From the NCBI GenBank assembly GCA_902773215.1, contig CACYDQ010000451.1, positions 1 to 6,093 of the forward strand: a DNA stretch of 6,093 nt. The letters are read 5' to 3'. Below, in pieces: positions 4,940 through 6,093 of this stretch. The stretch is from an uncultured Spirochaetaceae bacterium. Its GTDB lineage: Bacteria; Spirochaetota; Spirochaetia; Treponematales; Treponemataceae. Every line of letters begins with the position of its first letter. Position 1 is the first letter of the stretch. The notes below the pieces were generated by a model that was not told the origin of the DNA, made no database searches, and saw only the letters and a program-made list of their open reading frames with translations. A program made the position numbers and the translations under genes.

Positions 4940-5893
4940 ATGGCTAAGAAATACGCATACTTGTTTCCCGGGCAGGGGGCGCAGGCACCCGGCATGGTCA
5001 AAGACCTTGCGGAGGCTTTCCCCGCCGCAAAGAAAGTGATAGATGATGTTTCCTCTATAACAGGGCTTGATATGGGCAAACTGCTCTGGGAATCCGACGC
5101 GGAGACATTGAGCAGGAGCGACAACAGCCAGATTGCCATAACGACGGCATCCCTCGCCATCATGGCGGTGCTCAAGGAGAAGGGGATAGAGCCGTCCGCC
5201 GCGATGGGCTTCAGCCTGGGCGAATTCCCCGCCCTCTATGCCGCCGGGGTCGTCTCGTTCGAGACCCTCATCAACCTGGTCAGGCAGCGCGGGCTCATCA
5301 TGCAGAAAGTCTGCGAGGAAATCGCGGCGGAGAACAAGGGGCACGCGCCGGGAATGAGCGCGATACTGGGCCTGCCGCCCGAGACGGTCAAAAAGATTGC
5401 GGATGCCATCCCGAATGCCTATGCCGCAAACATGAACTCGGTCAAGCAGACCGTCGTCAGCGGCACCTTTGATGCCCTCACCGAGATGGAGGAGCGGGCG
5501 ATGAAGAGTGGCGCGCGGAGGGCCATCCGCCTGAAGGTCGCGGGGCCCTTCCATTCTCCCCTGATGCAGAAAGCCGCGGTTGAGTTCGAGAAAGTCCTCG
5601 CTCCCGTTGAATTCGCCGCCCCCAAGATTCCCCTGTTCAGCAACGTGACGGGCAAGCGGGCGACGACCGGGGCCGAGATAAAGGAGTCCGCCGTCAAGCA
5701 CCTGACGCACGGGGTTCTCTGGACCGATGAGGAAGCCGTCCTCGCGTCCCTCATAAAGGAAGACGGCGGCGAGTGGGCAATCCTGGAGCCGGGGCCGGGC
5801 AAAGTCCTGACCGGGCTCTGGTCCCAGACCGAGGCGGGAGCGGCCCTCCCCGCAGTTCCCGTGGGAACCGCAGACGCCGTCAATTCACTGTAA
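4940..5893 (+). CDS. fabD: Malonyl-CoA:ACP S-malonyltransferase
   Basis: FabD moves the malonyl group from CoA to acyl carrier protein, supplying the extender unit for type II fatty acid synthesis in the cytoplasm. The 317-residue protein is a full-length acyltransferase fold. PGQGAQ (10-15) supplies the N-terminal oxyanion-loop glutamine, GFSLGE (90-95) carries the nucleophile S92, R117 in RQRG should bind the malonyl carboxylate, and H205 in GPFHSP is the catalytic base. Two positions differ from E. coli FabD: F91 replaces the histidine of GHSLGE, and H254 aligns with Gln250, whose reported contact is through the backbone. The start is set by AAGGAG (4928-4933), six bases before the ATG. 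It has its own strong promoter and no other fatty acid synthesis gene beside it. Its last 14 bases overlap the convergent lipid-kinase gene. The catalytic set is complete, so activity is expected. Confidence 0.95.
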   Translation: MAKKYAYLFPGQGAQAPGMVKDLAEAFPAAKKVIDDVSSITGLDMGKLLWESDAETLSRSDNSQIAITTASLAIMAVLKEKGIEPSAAMGFSLGEFPALYAAGVVSFETLINLVRQRGLIMQKVCEEIAAENKGHAPGMSAILGLPPETVKKIADAIPNAYAANMNSVKQTVVSGTFDALTEMEERAMKSGARRAIRLKVAGPFHSPLMQKAAVEFEKVLAPVEFAAPKIPLFSNVTGKRATTGAEIKESAVKHLTHGVLWTDEEAVLASLIKEDGGEWAILEPGPGKVLTGLWSQTEAGAALPAVPVGTADAVNSL

Positions 5894-6093
5894 CGCTGTA
5901 TTCCGTGACATCCAGGATCGTCTCCCCGTCTATCTGAAGGGCGGTGGGACGGTCAAAGCTGACCGAGACGTTCCTGCCGCGCAGTATCTCTATGTTCTTT
6001 TTGTATTTGAGGTGCTCACCCTTGAAAACCGAGGGGAAGGCCATGAGGGTCGCAATCCGGCCCTTCCCGTGCCATACCAGGCAGGAGACCAGC
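5880..6093 (-). CDS. Diacylglycerol-kinase-family lipid kinase, C-terminal part (partial)
   Basis: On the minus strand a frame enters from the right edge and runs 70 codons to TGA (5880-5882 on the plus strand). The fragment contains VFKGEHLKYKKNIEIL, followed by RGRNVSVSFDRPTALQIDGE and a short beta-rich tail ending YSVTVN. The order 'KG-H-L, then V/I strand, then L-Q-I-D-G-E' is characteristic of the C-terminal beta-sandwich of YegS/BmrU-type lipid kinases, which phosphorylate diacylglycerol or related lipids with ATP. The catalytic GGDGT-type loop would lie upstream, outside the window, so the substrate cannot be judged. It converges on fabD and overlaps its 3' end by 14 bases. Confidence 0.72.
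   Translation of the reverse strand, partial: LVSCLVWHGKGRIATLMAFPSVFKGEHLKYKKNIEILRGRNVSVSFDRPTALQIDGETILDVTEYSVTVN

Noticed and set aside
2845..5175. Very long (776-codon) minus-strand frame across uvrB and fabD
   Set aside because: It is a shadow: strong GC bias at third positions suppresses stop codons on the opposite strand. The plus strand encodes unmistakable UvrB and FabD over the same bases.

Overview
This looks like an ordinary chromosomal housekeeping segment from an anaerobic or facultatively anaerobic bacterium with GC-rich coding DNA. The style of the UvrB and FabD proteins, and the mix of GC-rich third positions with frequent AUA isoleucine codons, made me think of a treponeme-like spirochaete. 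That is an inference from memory of the families, not a demonstrated assignment. I see no insertion sequence, CRISPR array, tRNA, rRNA or prophage gene.

Layout. Bases 1-81 hold the 3' end of an unidentified plus-strand gene. Bases 82-525 are a 444-base gap without a convincing gene. Its first 300 bases contain several small inverted repeats and a pair of 24-base-spaced direct repeats. Its last 150 bases look like an elaborate control region for the next gene: a good sigma70-type promoter (382-410), two candidate NrdR boxes 41 bases apart (one overlapping the promoter), and two DnaA-box-like 9-mers exactly 42 bases apart in the same orientation. Next comes nrdD (526-2736), the class III anaerobic ribonucleotide reductase. 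It is followed by three palindromes and a T-tailed intrinsic terminator (2729-2850). uvrB (2878-4875) starts 7 bases after a TATACT -10 element and lacks a Shine-Dalgarno, so it may be translated from a leaderless mRNA. fabD (4940-5893) has its own near-consensus promoter (4884-4912) and a good Shine-Dalgarno. At the right edge, a minus-strand gene for the C-terminal end of a diacylglycerol-kinase-like lipid kinase (5880-6093) converges on fabD, and the two coding regions overlap by 14 bases.

How they work together. The three complete genes are separate transcription units rather than one operon: each has its own promoter candidate, and a terminator separates nrdD from uvrB. NrdD makes dNTPs without oxygen and UvrB acts in nucleotide excision repair, so both serve DNA synthesis and maintenance. 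FabD loads malonate onto acyl carrier protein for fatty acid synthesis, and the convergent kinase probably acts on lipids. The most interesting part of the window is the nrdD control region, where replication-initiator (DnaA) and dNTP-sensing (NrdR) signals appear to be interleaved.
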